From contig NC_066580.1 in assembly GCF_024323335.1 (NCBI RefSeq), positions 137,655,648-137,719,647 of the forward strand: 64,000 bases of DNA. Direction: 5' to 3'. Shown here one piece after another: positions 1 through 11,971 of this stretch. Both the position numbers and the translations under genes were made by a program. The notes below the pieces were generated by a model. That model was given only the letters and a program-made list of their open reading frames with translations. It did no database searches and was not told the DNA's origin. How positions within the stretch are numbered: position 1 is the first letter of the stretch; each line of letters opens with the position of its first letter. This DNA comes from Lathyrus oleraceus (lineage: Eukaryota > Streptophyta > Magnoliopsida > Fabales > Fabaceae).

Positions 1-107
1 GTCGGTCGAGTCGAGTCGTAATTATTCTGTTTCCCTGTATGTGATAGGTGTTGTGTAACCCTATCAGTACTTATTGTTTTAGCTTGTTGGATTAACTCAG
101 AATAGAG

Positions 108-3100
108 ATGGCTGGAAGAGGTAGAGACGATGCTGCGATTGCTGAGGCTCTGGGTATGCTAGCTGGAGTACTTGGAGGGAATCCGAATGTTGTGGGATTG
201 GGAGCTGCTCGTCAACTGAGTGAGTTCCAGAAGAACAATCCTCCAATGTTCAAGGGAGCATACGATCCAGATGGTGCTCAGAAGTGGTTGAAGGAGATCG
301 AGAGGATCTTCCGAGTGACTGAGTGTGCCGATAACCAGAAGGTCAGGTTCGGTACGCATATGCTGTCAGAGGAAGCAGATGATTGGTGGGTTGCTGCCCG
401 TACTGAGTTGGAAGCTGCGGGGGTGCTGAGATCACTTGGGCGGTGTTCAGAGAGAGATTCCTGAGGAAGTACTTTCCAGAGGATGTCAGAGGAAAGAAAG
501 AGATAGAGTTCTTAGAATTGAAGCAGGGCAACCGGTTTGTTACTGAGTATGCTGCTAAGTTCACAGAGCTGTCGAAGTATTACACTCCCTATGATGAGGC
601 TACTGGGGAATTTTCAAAATGTGTGAAGTTTGAGAACGGGTTACGTCCCGAGATCAAGCAGGCTATTGGGTATCAGCGGATTAGAGTGTTTTCTGACTTG
701 GTTGACTGTTGCAGGATTTTTGAACAGGATACCAAGGCCAGAGCGGAGAGCTATCAGCAGAGGGTTGATAGGAAAGGTAAGAATCAGGATGATCGTGGGA
801 AACCGTATGCAGCTGGCAAAGGTTTCCAGAGACAGAGTGGGATGAAGAGACCTAGTGGGGGAGACTCCAGTGCCCCTGCTAAGTGTTACAGATGTGGTCA
901 GACTGGACATCGTATCCATGAGTGTACCAGTACTGAGAAGAAGTGTTTCAAGTGTGGCAAAGGTGGTCACTTGGCTGCAGAGTGCCGGTTGAAGACTATG
1001 ACTTGTTTCAACTGTGGAGAGGTGGGTCATATCAGTCCACAGTGTCCTAAGCCGAAGAAAGAGAACCAGTCGGGAGGCAAGGTCTTTGCTTTAACGGGTT
1101 CTGAGACTTCTGCAGATGATCGTTTGATCCGAGGTACGTGTTATATTAATGGCTTTCCTCTTGTAGCTATTATTGACACAAGTGCGACTCATTCCTTTAT
1201 ATCTTTGGATTGTGCTGTGAAACTTAAATTAGAGATATCTGAGATGCATGGGAGTATGGTGATTGATACTCCTGCGAAGGATTCAGTGACTACTACTTCA
1301 GTTTGTTTAAATTGTCCTTTGAGTATTTTTGGTAGAGACTTTGGGATGGACCTCGTGTGTCTTCCACTAGTGCAGATTGATGTTATCCTGGGTATGAACT
1401 GGTTGGTGTTTAACCGAGTTTATATCAACTGTTTTGATAAGACTGTGATCTTTCTTGAGATTGAGGAAGGAAAGAGTTTGTTTCTATCAGCAAGGCAGGT
1501 GAATGAGGCAGTAGCAGATGGGGCAGAGTTGTTTATGCTGTTAGCGACTTTGGAGGCTAAAGATAAACTGGTGATTTGCGATCTAGCCGTGGTGTGTGAT
1601 TTTCCTGATGTGTTTCCTGAAGAAGTGAATGAATTACCGCCAGAGCATGAAGTTGAGTTCTCGATTGATTTGGTACCTGGTACTAGGCCGATATCGATGG
1701 CTCCGTACCGTATGTCTGCTGTTGAGTTAACTGAATTGAAGAGTCAGCTGGAAGATCTGTTGGATAAGAAATTTATTCGTCCGAGTGTGTCACCGTGGGG
1801 CGCACCAGTGTTATTAGTTAAGAAGAAAGAAGGTACTATGAGGTTGTGTGTGGACTACAGGCAACTGAATAAAGTGACGATCAAGAATCGGTATCCTTTG
1901 CCGAGGATTGATGATTTGATGGATCAGTTGGTTGGTGCGAGTGTGTTCAGCAAAATAGATTTGAGATCGGGGTATCATCAGATACGTGTGAAAACTGAGG
2001 ATATTCAAAAGACTGCTTTCAGAACAAGGTATGGATATTATGAGTATTCTGTAATGCCTTTTGGTGTGACTAATGCGCCTGGGGTATTTATGGAGTATAT
2101 GAATAGGATTTTCCATCCGTACCTAGACAAGTTTGTTATGGTGTTTATGGACGATATTTTGGTGTATTCGAAATCTGAAGAAGAGCATGCTGAACATTTG
2201 AGAGTGGTTTTAGGAGTTCTACGAGAAAAGAAGTTATTTGCTAAACTGTCCAAGTGTGAATTTTGGTTAGAAGAGGTTAGTTTTCTTGGTCATGTGGTTT
2301 CAAGAGGTGGTATTGTTGTTGATCCTTCTAAGATAGAAGCGGTATCTAAGTGGGAAGCTCCGAAGTCAGTTTCTGAGATAAGGAGTTTTCTTGGACTTAC
2401 AGGTTATTATAGGAAATTCATTGAGGGATTTTCTAAGTTGGCGTTACCGTTGACGATGTTGACTAGAAAGGGGCAAGCGTTTGTTTGGGACTCAAAATGT
2501 GAAGAAGGTTTCCAAGAGTTAAAGAAAAGGTTAACTACTGCTCCTATTCTGATATTACCAAGTCCGTCGGAACCATTTAAGGTTTACTGTGATGCTTCAT
2601 TGTTGGGTTTGGGTGGTGTTTTGATGCAGAATAAGCAGGTTGTAGCTTATGCTTCGAGACAACTGAAGGTTCATGAGAGGAACTACCCGACACACGATTT
2701 AGAGTTGGCAGCTGTGGTATTTGTTCTGAAGTTATGGAGGCATTACTTGTACGGGTCAAGATTTGAGGTTTTCAGTGACCATAAAAGTTTAAAGTATTTG
2801 TTTGATCAGAAAGAGTTGAATATGAGACAGAGGAGATGGTTAGAGTTTCTGAAGGATTATGACTTTGGTTTGAATTACCATCCGGGTAAAGAAAACGTAG
2901 TGGCTGATGCATTGAGTCGGAAATCATTGCATATGTCTATGTTAATGGTTAAGGAATTGGATTTAATTGAGCAGTTTAGAGACTTGAGTTTGGTGTGTGA
3001 GAGTACTCACAATAGTGTTAAATTGGGAATGTTGAAGTTAGCGAGTGGTATTCTGGATGAGATTAGAGAGGGTCAGAAATCCGATGTGCTTTTGGTTGAT

Positions 3101-4477
3101 AAGTTGACTCTGGTGAATCAAGGTCAAGGTGGTGAATTCAGAGTTGATGAGAATGGTGTTTTGAAATTTGGTAATCGGGTGTGTATTCCGGATGTTACCG
3201 AACTTAAGAAGAGTATTCTTGAGGAAGGACATCGTAGTGGCCTGAGTATTCATCCTGGGGCTACGAAGATGTATCATGATTTGAAAAAGTTATTTTGGTG
3301 GCCGGGAATGAAAAGAGAAATGGCGAGTTTTGTTTATTCTTGTTTGACTTGTCAGAAGTCAAAGATTGAGCATCAGAAGCCGTCTGGGCTAATGCAACCG
3401 TTGGCTATTCCAGAGTGGAAGTGGGATAGTATCAGTATGGATTCTATTTCTGGTTTACCGAGGACAATTAAGAATTTTGAAGCTATTTGGGTGATTGTTG
3501 ATAGATTGACAAAATCGGCTCATTTCATTCCGATCAGAATGGATTATCCGTTAGAGAGATTAACTGAGTTGTATATTGAGAAAATTGTAAGTTTGCATGG
3601 TATTCCGTCGAGTATTGTTTCGGACAGAGATCCTAGATTTACATCGGAGTTCTGGGAAGGTTTGCAGAGGGCTTTGGGAACTAAGCTGAGATTGAGTTCT
3701 GCATATCATCCGCAGACTGATGGTCAGACTGAGAGGACGATTCAGTCACTGGAGGATCTTTTGAGGGCTTGTGTTTTGGAAAAGGGAGGTGCTTGGGATT
3801 GTTATTTACCTTTGATTGAGTTTACCTACAACAATAGTTTTCATTCGAGCATTGGTATGGCACCGTTTGAAGCTTTGTATGGTAGGAGATGTCGGACACC
3901 TTTATGTTGGTATGAGTCCGGTGAGAGTGCTGTGGTTGGACCGAAGATTGTTCAACAAACTACGGAAAAGATTAAGATTATTCAGGAGAAGATGAGGAGT
4001 GCTCAGAGTCGTCAGAAGAGTTATCACGACAAGAGGAGGAAGTCACTTGAATTTCAAGAGGGAGATCATGTGTTTCTTCGTGTTGCTCCGATAACTGGGG
4101 TTGGTCGAGCTTTGAAGTCGAAGAAGTTGACACCTCGATTTATTGGTCCTTATTAGATTTTGGAGAGGATAGGGGAGGTAGCCTATCGTATCGCTTTACC
4201 GCCGTCACTTGCGAATTTGCATGAGGTTTTTCATGTGTATCAGTTGAGGAGGTATATTCCTGATCCGTCGCATGTGGTCCAAGTAGATGATGTACAGGTA
4301 AGAGATAACCTAACTGTTGAAACATCACCTATGAGGATCGAGGATCGAGAGTTGAAGTAGTTGCGGGGTAAAGAGATTGCTTTGGTAAAGGTAGCTTGGG
4401 GAGGACCAGCAGGTGGCAATGTGACTTGGGAACTTGAGAGTCAGATGAAGGAGTCTTAACCAGAGTTATTCGCTTGA
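108..4477 (+). pseudogene. Tekay-1 gag-pol polyprotein, frameshifted and with three in-frame stops
   Basis: Retrotransposon polyprotein starting at ATG 108. The gag N-terminus runs to a one-base-type frameshift in a GGGGG run near 419-424, and the rest continues in another frame. Three CX2CX4HX4C knuckles lie at 884-925, 944-985 and 1004-1045. The protease site is at 1175-1183 and reads Asp-Thr-Ser instead of Asp-Thr-Gly. RT carries FMDD at 2144-2155 and RNase H its first Asp at 2591. INT has the His/Cys zinc finger near 3230-3360 and DDE residues at 3439, 3623 and 3731, with 35 residues between the last two. Stops TAG 4154 and TAG 4358 fall where relatives have Gln, and TAA 4457 falls where Tyr is usual. 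The chromodomain lies at 4361-4474. The copy cannot encode a complete product. Family assignment is secure. Confidence 0.92.
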
Positions 4478-4506
4478 GGTATGTTTTCGAGGACGAAAAC
4501 TCTTTT

Positions 4507-4519
4507 AGTGGGGGAGAGT
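4507..4519 (+). other. Polypurine tract of Tekay-1
   Basis: The purine-rich run agtgggggagagt abuts the first base of the 3' LTR. This is the position and composition expected for the plus-strand primer. Confidence 0.8.
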
Positions 4520-6580
4520 TGTAACACCCCGATAAAATATGATAATTATTTATTTAAGTTTAATAGTATATTATGATGATAATATGAATGAGAGGGTATT
4601 ATTTTTCAAAATAAAAGATAAACCATTCATATATATTATTATTAGTATATTTATTAATTTAATTAAATAATTGGAATATTATTGGATTATTATTATTGGA
4701 ATAATAAAGTTGGAATTGGAACGATTTTTGGAATCAGTAAAGAGTCCCATTTGGTAAAAAGGTTGTTTACACGTAAAAGCAGAGAACACGTAATAATTGG
4801 GAGAAAAGAGAAGAAACTAAGAAAGAGAGAAGAAGAGGCTAGGGCTCAAGAGGAGAATTCACGGTTGTTGAAGGTCAAAGAATCAATTGCCGGATTAACT
4901 CAGGTAAGGGGGGTTTATCATCGTTTAATGGGTATTATGGGTTAACATGTAATGGGTAGTAATAAGCCATTGAATCGACTCTAATCAGGATGATGAATGC
5001 TGCAAATTGTGAACTTATGGATGAATGAGATATGGGTTTATAATTGAAGAAAATTCGTAGTAATTAGATGTAATAAGGTTAGAAATTGTGAAATTGAATG
5101 GGTATGATCTGTGTTAGATAATATGAACGAATGCTGTGTAAAAATTGGACTGTGGGAGGTTGGATTCGAGAAATCTCGTAGCAGAGAAAAACCCATAGCA
5201 GATCTGAAATTTTGGTTTCTGGTCATACGCGTATGACACTAGGCCATACGCGTATGAGATGGCCTGGAGGGGAGGAGACTGGTGCTGATACGCGCCATAC
5301 GCGCGTACTTACGCGTAGCCTGTGAGTGGTACGCGTATGAGGTGAGGCCATACGCGTATGAATGAAGAAGATGATGTTCTAACATAGTTTTGTCTCTGTT
5401 GGTACGCGTATGGGAGAAGTGGTACGCGTATCATACGCGTATGAGACAGGCCATACGCGTATGGGCTTGGCTAGGAAATGTGCCATACGCGTATGGGCAT
5501 GAGGCATACGTGTATGGGCAAAAGTTTGATTTTTCTGAGCTGTTGTTGTGCAGTTTTGGTCATTTCAGCTGAATGATGTAATTTAGCTGATGTATGATAT
5601 AGTAGGGATCATTTCCCGTTGTTTTGAGCAGTATAGGTATTAGTAGAGTGTGCTAATACTGTGATTTATTATTTGGCATGACATGATATGATTATGTGAT
5701 AAATATGCTGATGGTGTATGATGGTATGCATAATGCTGTGAATATATCTATTATGTATGCAATTGTGGATGGATTGTTTATGGCTTAGAGTGTGAGCATA
5801 TGTCCATTGTGGATTGTTGTTGATGTTTGCATGCTAGGTGATTAGTGTGCATAGCATAGCCTTTATGGTGGTAGCTAATTCCCATGGTGAGGAATTAGTG
5901 AGTGAGTCACTAGGTCTCAAATGAGTGGGACTAGTGAGCTTGGTAGCCGTATCTGGGTTTGATCGGTGAGGTTGAACTATGTGTTCACGAATAGTCGGTA
6001 CCGCATGCATGAAGTCTCATTTCATAATGTATGTATGGCGTATAATATGAATGGATGTATTCCAATATTATACGTGTGTTTTGTGGTTGTGTTGAGTATG
6101 ATTATGAGTTGATGTTGCCGTTGCTGAATGCGTGATATGATTAGGGTGATGAATGTGTTAATTTACTTAGCATTACATGATATTTTATAATGCTTATTAT
6201 ATCGATTGAGGAACTCACCCTTACAACTATGTTTCAGGTAACGAGCAGTGATTGAGTAGAAGCTAGTGCTTGGAGTCTAGTGTAGTTCCTTAGTGGGTCA
6301 TGCTCTGGTATATGTAACATCGGGACGGGATGTTTTACTTTGTTTTCATTTTTGGTTGTTGAACAATTTTACATGTAATGTGTTACATGGTTTGCATGTT
6401 GTTAGATTTCTATCCGCTGCGAATTGTGCAATGTTTTATTTTGATTAATAAATGAGCATGACAAGTTATTTTGGTGAATGGTGTGAAGTGTCAAGTGTGA
6501 CACCCTGAAATTGCATATCTACTCTGATTCATATTTTGTTGTTTTAATTAATTATTGGGGTATTTTAGATGGGTGTTACA
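4520..6580 (+). repeat. 3' LTR of Tekay-1 (2061 bp)
   Basis: It begins TGTAACACCC directly after the purine tract and ends GGGTGTTACA, a perfect 10-bp terminal inverted repeat. A cluster of CATACGCGTATG palindromes lies at 5224-5516. I see no host gene in it; the short ORFs (for example 4682-4945) show no recognisable domain. Promoter and polyadenylation sites should lie here but I cannot place them with confidence. Confidence 0.88.
5224..5516. repeat. Cluster of CATACGCGTATG palindromes in the Tekay-1 LTR
   Basis: Six perfect copies of the 12-base palindrome start at 5224, 5245, 5349, 5432, 5452 and 5484. Variants include CATACGTGTATG at 5505 and three TACGCGTATG half-forms near 5331, 5403 and 5423. 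Spacing is irregular (20-100 bp). Each copy contains two CpG dinucleotides, conspicuous in an otherwise CpG-poor LTR. Confidence 0.85.
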
Positions 6581-8017
6581 GGCTCCAGTTACCATCACGG
6601 TACCTGGACCAATTCCGTATGACAAAGATGATGCCGTGCCTTGGCATTATGGTGGAGAGGTGTACTGTAATGGTGAGAAGGTAGAGGACCAGACTGCTAG
6701 TGAAACCACCGTTTCAAAGGTGGATAATGCCGGTCCCAGCGGTTTCACTCGCAGTGGAAGACTGTTTGCTCCTGATGCGTTGAGGAGAGAAGAAGGAGAA
6801 AAAGAGAAAAAAGAAAAGGCCGAGGCTTTAGCCAGGGCAAAAGGGAAAGCAGTGGTTGGTGATAGTACTCCAGTGGTGACACCGACGCCGGTAGGGTCGG
6901 AAGAAAAACTTGATGATGATGCAGAAGAATTCTTAAGGATCATCAAGAAGTCTGAGTACAAGTTGGTGGACCATCTGCAGCAGACTCCTTCCTAAATCTC
7001 CATTTTATCTTTGTTGTTAAGCTCTGAGGGGCATAGAGAGGCTCTGTTGAAAATTCTGAAGAAAGCCTATGTTCCTCAGGAGATTACCATTAACCAGTTG
7101 GAGACGGTCGTGTCTAACGTGCATGCCAGCCACGGGCTGGGTTTTACAGACATGGATCTGACGGTGGATGGGAGGAATCACAACCGAGCTCTACACATTG
7201 CAATGGAATGCAAAGGGGTCGTGCTTTCGCATGTGCTGGTTGATACCGGCTCCTCATTGAATGTGTTGCCAAAGAAGGCTCTGGCAAAGTTAAATTGTGA
7301 GGGGCTGATTCTGACTCCCACTGATCTGATAGTGCGGGCATTTGATGGGTCAAAGCGGGCCGTGTTTGGAGAAGTTGAGCTTCCTGTGAAGATAGACCCA
7401 GAGGTGTTCAAGTCGACTTTCTACGTCATGGATATTCAGCCGGCATACAGTTGCCTGTTGGGTCGCCCATGGATCCATGCTGCTGGGGCAGTAACATCGA
7501 CTTTGCACCAAAAGTTGAAATACATCTGGGAAGGACAGGTTGTCACTGTGTGCGGAGAAGAGGACATCTTTGTCAGCCACCTGTCCTCATTCAAGTATGT
7601 TGAGATGGACGGCGAAATCTGGGAGACGCCGAGTCAAGCATTTGAAACCGTCAAGGTGGAGAATGCTCTGTTTGCAAAGGAAGAGGAAAAACCATCCATT
7701 GCTTCATACAAACAGGCCACCGAGGTGGTGAAGAATGGAAAGGCTCCTGGTTGGGGTAGGATGATGGATGTCTCCGCAAAGAAGGACCGCTTCGGAGTGG
7801 GGTATCAGCCAGGCAGAGGCTCAGGACAAGGCAGAGGGCGTCGTACGTCAGTAACCTTCACTAGTACCGGAATGCTAGATCCGGATCACATCTGCATGAT
7901 GAGTGATGAAACTGATAGCGACTGTGAGATGGACCGGTGGATAAAGCCGTGCGCACCAGGGATAGGAATCCAGAACTGGAAGGCTGAAAAGATCATCCGG
8001 GTCACTCTGCTGGAAGA
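6581..8017 (+). pseudogene. Ogre-A gag C-terminus and aspartic protease
   Basis: Reading resumes right after the Tekay-1 LTR with the linker between gag and PR, including the TRSGR motif near 6748 that recurs in Ogre-B. The protease follows, with catalytic Asp-Thr-Gly-Ser near 7242-7253 and a GRPW motif near 7460. An in-frame TAA at 6993-6995 interrupts the frame; the residues on both sides match Ogre-B closely. The last codons run into a GT donor-like site at 8018. The Ogre-B protein aligns with it over most of its length. Expected role is maturation of the retrotransposon polyprotein. This copy is inactivated by the stop and by the Tekay-1 insertion. Confidence 0.88.
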
Positions 8018-8290
8018 GTAATATTTTTCCTGTTTTGATTTTATATGCATGAAAGCCATACGTGTTGCCCGACACGTAATGGTTCATTGTAAGGGCCACC
8101 TCATGTTTAAATTTGCAAATTCGCATCATCAATAAAAGGATGTTTTTCAGTTAAAAGCGGTGTTCCCTGTTTTTCATTTATTTTTGCAGTTTAAAAATAA
8201 AAACAAAATAAAAATGGCAATGTTTTCATTTTTCTTTTTCAATTTGTCTCACACCGGTTCTAAGCAATGCATGAATCAACATTCATGCAG
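8018..8290 (+). other. Putative Ogre intron between PR and RT
   Basis: The PR frame ends in a GT donor-like site (8018-8019, context GAAGA/GTAATA). A pyrimidine-rich stretch and a TTCATGCAG acceptor (AG 8289-8290) precede the next coding stretch. Removing these 273 bases keeps the frame across the junction. A spliced intron at this place is a known feature of Ogre elements. An alternative acceptor lies at 8189. Splicing itself is not shown by the sequence. Confidence 0.6.
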
Positions 8291-11200
8291 ATGCGATATC
8301 TCTCTGGATCTCATTGATAACAATCCTGTTACACCCTTGTATGACTTCGACAATCCGATCTATCAGGCCGAAGAAGAAGGTGAAGAAGATTGTGAACTGC
8401 CAGGGGAATTAGCCAGGTTGTTGAAACAAGAGGAGAAGGTGATTCAGCCGCACGAAGAGCAGATTGAGGTGGTGAATTTGGGTACCGACGAAGTCAAGAA
8501 AGAGGTGAAAATCGGGGCTGCTTTGGAGGAAAGTGTCAAGAGCAGAATGGTGGCGTTGTTGAAAGAGTATGTCGACATCTTTGCCTGGTCTTATTAAGAT
8601 ATGCCAGGGTTGGATACCGATATCGTGGTGCACAAGCTACCGTTGAGAGCAGATTGTCCTCCAGTGAAGCAGAAGTTGCGCAGGACTCGACCTGACATGG
8701 CAATGAAAATTAAAGAGGAAGTGCAGAAGCAGTGGGATGCTGGTTTCCTTGCTGTCACTAATTATCCGCCATGGGTTGCGAACATCGTGCCAGTCCCGAA
8801 GAAAGATGGGAAGGTGAGAATGTGTGTGGACTACCGAGATCTGAATAGAGCTAGTCCGAAAGATGATTTTCCGCTACCTCACATTGATGTGTTGGTAGAC
8901 AATACAGCTCAATTCTCGGTGTTTTCCTTCATGGATGGCTTTTCTGGATATAATCAAATCAAAATGTCGCCAGATGATATGGGGAAAACAACGTTCATCA
9001 CACCATGGGGCACTTTTTGTTACAAGGTGATGTCATTCGGTCTCAAGAACGTCGGTGCTACTTATCAGAGAGCCATGGTGACTTTGTTTCATGATATGAT
9101 TCATCATGAAATTGAATGCTATGTTGATGACATGATAGCAAAGTCCCAAACGGAAGAGGGGCATTTGGCAGATCTGGCCAAGTTGTTCGACCGGCTGAGA
9201 CAGTTCAGACTGAGGTTGAATCCGAACAAATGCACTTTCGGAGTGCGGTCCGGTAAATTGCTGGGGTTCATTGTAAGCGAGAAAGGAATCGAGGTTGATC
9301 CTGCAAAAGTAAAAGCGATAAGAGAAATGCCTGAACCGAGAACGGAGAAAGAGGTTCGTGGTTTCTTAGGTAGATTGAACTACATTTCACGGTTCATATC
9401 TCACCTAACAGCCACGTGTGAACCAATATTCAAGTTGTTGAGAAAAGATCAAACGGTCAGGTGGAATAATGATTGCCAAGCGGCATTTGAAAAGATAAAA
9501 GAGTATTTGCAGGAGCCTCCGATTCTGATGCCTCCTGTGAAGGGAAGACCGTTAATTCTGTACTTGACGGTCCTCGAGGGGTCTATGGGGTGTGTATTGG
9601 GGCAGCATGACGAGTCTGGTCGAAAAGAGCATGCCATATACTACCTTAGCAAAAAGTTTACCGACTGTGAAACAAGATATTCACTGCTCGAGAAAACTTG
9701 CTGTGCTTTGGTCTGGGCTGCTCGCCGACTAAGGCAGTATATGCTGGTTCATACCACTTTGTTGATTTCCAAGATGGATCCAATCAAATACATTTTCGAG
9801 AAGCCAGCATTAACCGGACGGGTTGCGAGGTGGCAGATGATTTTGACGGAATATGATATACAATATACTTCTCAGAAAGCAATCAAGGGGAGTGTATTGT
9901 CTGATTACCTCGCCCAGCAACCCATTGATGATTATCAACCGATGAAGTTTGAATTCCCTGATGAGGACATCATGTTTCTCAAATCGAAAGATTGTGAGGA
10001 ACCGATCCTGGAGGAGGGGCCTGACCCTGAATCCGAATGGATTCTGATGTTTGATGGGGCCGTTAACGTGAATGGAAGCGGTGTTGGTGCTGTTTTGGTT
10101 ACGCCGAAAGGATCCCACATTCCTTTTGCTGCCCGGCTAACATTTGAGTGCACCAACAACGTGGCTGAATATGAAGCTTGCATATTGGGGATTGAAGAGG
10201 CGATTGATTTGAGGATCAAGAACCTTGTCATATATGGAGATTCCGCTCTGGTGGTTAATCAAGTTAACGGAAAATGGTATACGCATCAATCTCATTTAGT
10301 TCCATACCGGGATTATACGAGGAGATTGTTGACGTTTTTCACCAAGGTGAAGTTGCATCATGTGCCCAGAGAGGAGAATCCTTTGGCAGATGCTTTGGCT
10401 ACTCTGGCTGCCTTGATTAAGGTGCAGTGGTGGAATCAGTTCCCCAGTGTTGAAGTAGGTCGTCTGGATAGACCGGCTTATGTGTTTGCTGTTGATACAA
10501 CGTCTGATGATGAGAAGCCGTGGTATTACGATATCAAGCGCTATCTAGAGACTCAAGAGTATCCTGAGGGAGCATCTAAGAAGGACCGAAAGACTCTGAG
10601 GAGGTTGGCCATGGTGTTCTATCTGAATAAGGATGGGGTTCTATACAAGAGGAATTTTGATTGGGTCTTGCTCAGATGTGTCGATGATAGAGAAGCAAGC
10701 CAATTGATGAGAGAGGTTCACGAAGGATCGTTCGGTACCCATGCCAGTGGGAATGCAATGGTGAAGAAGCTGCTGAGGGCAGGTTATTATTGGATGACAA
10801 TGGAGGCCCAATGTTTCAATTTCGTGCGGAAGTGTCATAAATGCCAGATTTATGCTGACAAGGTGCACGTGCCTCCAAATCCGTTGAGCTTAATGTCGTC
10901 TCCATGGCCGTTTGCTATGTGGGGCATTGATATGATCGGGAAGATAGAGCCTACGGCTTCGAATGGGAACAAATTCATATTAGTGGCTATTGATTACTTC
11001 ACCAAGTGGGTGGAAGCAGCCTCTTATACGAACGTGATGAAGCAGGTCGTTGCCAGGTTTCTCAAGAGAGACATCATTTGCAGATATGGGGTTCCCGAGA
11101 GAATCATTACTGATAATGGTTCTAATTTGAACAACAAGATGATAGCAGAACTGTGCCGGGAATTCAAGATTGAGCATCACAATTCTTCTCCCTATCGTCC

Positions 11201-11771
11201 GAAGATGAATGAGGCGGTTGAGGCAGCCAATAAGAATATAAAGAAGATCGTGCAGAAAATGGTGGTAACTTATAAAGACTGGCATGAGATGTTGCCGTTT
11301 GCATTGCATGGGTATCGAACGTCGGTGCGTACATCTAATGGGGCAACGCCTTTCTCATTGGTATATGGAATGGAAGCGGTACTACCAGTTGAGGTTCAGA
11401 TTCCCTCTTTGAGAGTCCTGATGGACGTAAAATTGCAAGAGGCTGAATGGGTAAGGACCCGGTATGAAGAGTTGAGCCTGATTGAGGAAAAGAGGCTAGC
11501 AGCCATCTGTCATGGGCAGTTGTATCAGCAGCGGATGAAACGTGCTTTTGATAGAAAAGTATGACCTCGGGTATATCACGTGGGTGATATGGTGCTGAAA
11601 AGGATCCTTCCTCCTCAAAACGACCGTAAGGGCAAATGGACACCCAATTATGAAGGTACATTCGTGGTCAAGAAGGTTTTCTCTGGTGGAGCCTTGTTGT
11701 TAACGACCATGGATGGCGAGGATTTTCCATCCCCTGTGAATGCAGACGCAGTTAAAAAATACTTCGTGTAA
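8291..11771 (+). pseudogene. Ogre-A RT, RNase H, archaeal-type RNase H and integrase with two stops
   Basis: One frame runs from the intron acceptor to TAA 11769-11771, broken only by TAA 8595-8597 (where relatives have Gln or Glu) and TGA 11562-11564 (an Arg site, CGA to TGA). RT has YVDD at 9120-9131. A Ty3-type RNase H spans about 9530-9900. The second, archaeal-type RNase H starts near 10035, with the FDGA motif Asp at 10053. INT shows an HHCC finger at about 10720-10860 and DDE residues at 10929, 11112 and 11220, with 35 residues between the last two. The C-terminal NYEG and DGEDF segment lies at 11646-11740. The order and second RNase H identify the Tat/Ogre lineage. Domains are otherwise complete, so decay is recent. 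Confidence 0.92.
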
Positions 11772-11780
11772 AAAGACCCG

Positions 11781-11971
11781 CTGGACGAAAAGAACAAAAT
11801 AGTCCAGGCAAAAATGGGCATCCCGGCGAACCAAAAACAGAAAGAAAAGGTTCGGGCAAAAATTAGGGATAAAATGGAAAAAATGTACACCCGGCAAGTC
11901 GAAAACCTGAAAGGGCGACTTGGGCAAAAAAGGGGTATCCCGGTGGACTGAAAACCCGAAAGGGCGGTCCA
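11781..11971 (+). ncRNA. Four tandem hairpins after the Ogre-A INT stop (GAAA-loop family)
   Basis: Ten bases after the stop codon four stem-loops follow one another. Stem arms are CTGGAC/GTCCAG (11781-11807), CGAACC/GGTTCG (11827-11854), CAAGTC/GACTTG (11895-11922) and TGGACT/GGTCCA (11944-11971). The last two contain an inner helix CCT/GGG or CCC/GGG closing a GAAA tetraloop. Each hairpin is followed by GGCAAAA. Arms differ in every unit yet stay complementary. Ogre-B has the same series after its own stop. Function is unknown; a structured element of the genomic RNA is inferred. Confidence 0.7.

Larger units (their letters stand above)
1..6580 (+). mobile_element. Ty3/gypsy chromovirus (Tekay type), left end outside window
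   Basis: Internal region and 3' LTR of a chromovirus, here called Tekay-1. Seen directly: gag with three CCHC knuckles, PR, RT, RNase H, INT and a C-terminal chromodomain in that order, a purine-rich tract and a 2.06-kb LTR. The LTR starts TGTAACACCC and ends GGGTGTTACA. The 5' LTR and primer site lie left of base 1. The coding frame of Ogre-A gag/PR resumes immediately after base 6580, so Tekay-1 was inserted into that element. Its 5-bp target duplication should be GGCTC (6581-6585), but the left copy is not in the window. Gene order and the chromodomain exclude Tat/Athila lineages. Tekay is my best lineage call. Confidence 0.9.

Noticed and set aside
641..1030. 129-codon minus-strand ORF over Tekay gag
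   Set aside because: Lies antisense to the zinc-knuckle gag region; no recognisable domain. The same applies to the minus-strand ORFs at 1814-2253 and 3038-3277.
4682..4945. 87-codon ORF in the Tekay LTR
   Set aside because: Lys/Glu-rich frame through purine-rich LTR sequence; no homology recognised.
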